DNA of 5,856 bases from an uncultured Clostridia bacterium. GTDB lineage: Bacteria > Bacillota > Clostridia > Christensenellales > Aristaeellaceae. Position 1 is the stretch's first letter. Each line of letters begins with the position of its first letter. The notes under the pieces were generated by a model. It was not told the DNA's origin. It did not search any database and saw only the letters and a list, made by a program, of their open reading frames with translations. Where the stretch lies: positions 1-5,856 of the forward strand of contig CALGBY010000079.1 in assembly GCA_937886445.1 (NCBI GenBank), in the 5' to 3' direction. Shown here one piece after another: positions 5,671-5,856 of this stretch. A program made the translations under genes and the position numbers.

Positions 5671-5736
5671 GAATCTGTTAAGGCAATACCGCACAAATGA
5701 GTCAGTGCGACGGCGAGTGAATTTTTCAACAGATTC
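5671..5736. repeat. MITE-like palindromic element, about 66 bp
   Basis: Terminal inverted repeats GAATCTGTT (5671-5679) and AACAGATTC (5728-5736) are perfect. Nested inside are CGCAC (5690-5694) and GTGCG (5705-5709), forming a second hairpin with a 10-base loop. There is no transposase and no obvious target duplication next to the arms. The stretch around AAGGCAATACCGCAC, which reads LCGIALTDSF on the minus strand, resembles something I recall from intergenic repeats and spurious hypothetical proteins in gut Clostridia; this is memory, not a search. Confidence 0.55.
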
Positions 5737-5768
5737 GCTTGCAGAAATTGAAGGTTTACTGGTGATCA

Positions 5769-5799
5769 GTTTGAAAATGGTATCGGCCCATTTTCATAC
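5769..5799. repeat. Palindromic repeat, copy 3 (12-bp arms, one mismatch)
   Basis: GTTTGAAAATGG (5769-5780) pairs with CCATTTTCATAC (5788-5799), with one mismatch, around a 7-base loop. The left arm is identical to copy 1 near the left edge over 11 bases. Together the three copies define a short palindrome family with constant arms and variable loops that flanks the gene block. Confidence 0.7.
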
Positions 5800-5856
5800 A
5801 ACCCATTGGTATTTCTTCCGGAGGGCAAAACATGAGGCACCGTTCAGCGTGCTGAC

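Larger units (their letters stand above)
5302..5856. other. Gene-poor region with inverted repeats
   Basis: These 555 bases have no frame with both a plausible ribosome binding site and a recognisable protein. The minus-strand frame across 5370-5729 is open only because it runs through the inverted repeats. What is present is a short hairpin (5380-5397), a 17-bp perfect inverted repeat (5411-5460), a MITE-like element (5671-5736), and a third copy of the edge palindrome (5769-5799). Base composition is more AT-rich than the genes to the left. I saw no tRNA, rRNA or clear riboswitch. Confidence 0.6.

Noticed and set aside
5370..5729. A 119-codon minus-strand open frame in the right intergenic region
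   Set aside because: It has no family resemblance, lacks a good ribosome binding site, and reads straight through the terminator-like repeat and the MITE-like element; its first residues are encoded by the repeat.

Overview
The window looks like a piece of a chromosome from an anaerobic, gut-type Clostridia (Oscillospiraceae or Christensenellales-like). I infer this from moderately GC-rich coding DNA, strong GGAGG ribosome binding sites 6-8 bases before the starts, short intergenic gaps, and the protein families present. I could not run a taxonomic search, so this is only a family-level impression.

Layout. Positions 1-106 hold two tandem copies of a palindromic repeat (GTTTGAAAATG ... CATTTTCAAAC). 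A two-gene minus-strand operon follows: a membrane-anchored double zinc-ribbon protein (1990 to 908), then a secreted or membrane TPM-domain protein with a Gly/His tail (894 to 112). A divergent intergenic region (1991-2270) carries a clear extended -10 promoter for the plus strand and a weaker candidate for the minus strand. Positions 2271-5301 form a compact four-gene plus-strand operon: a short thioredoxin-reductase-like flavoprotein, a secreted DUF3298 (RsiV C-terminal-like) protein, a GH27 alpha-galactosidase-type glycosidase, and an 81-residue zinc-ribbon protein whose start overlaps the glycosidase stop (ATGA). The last 555 bases (5302-5856) have no convincing gene. They contain a 17-bp perfect inverted repeat that probably ends the operon, a 66-bp MITE-like palindromic element, and a third copy of the GTTTGAAAATG palindrome.

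How it fits together. The minus-strand pair is probably an envelope-associated function of unknown detail. The plus-strand operon mixes redox (flavoprotein with CATC), envelope (secreted DUF3298), carbohydrate (GH27) and a small metal-binding protein. No shared pathway is obvious, and co-transcription is inferred from spacing only.

The most interesting points are the flavoprotein, which keeps the thioredoxin-reductase active site and FAD motifs but has a shrunken domain without the usual NADPH motifs (compare ferredoxin-dependent FFTR-type reductases), and the families of palindromic repeats at both edges, two of which differ by compensating insertions that preserve base pairing. I did not find a defence system, CRISPR array, transposase, tRNA or rRNA.
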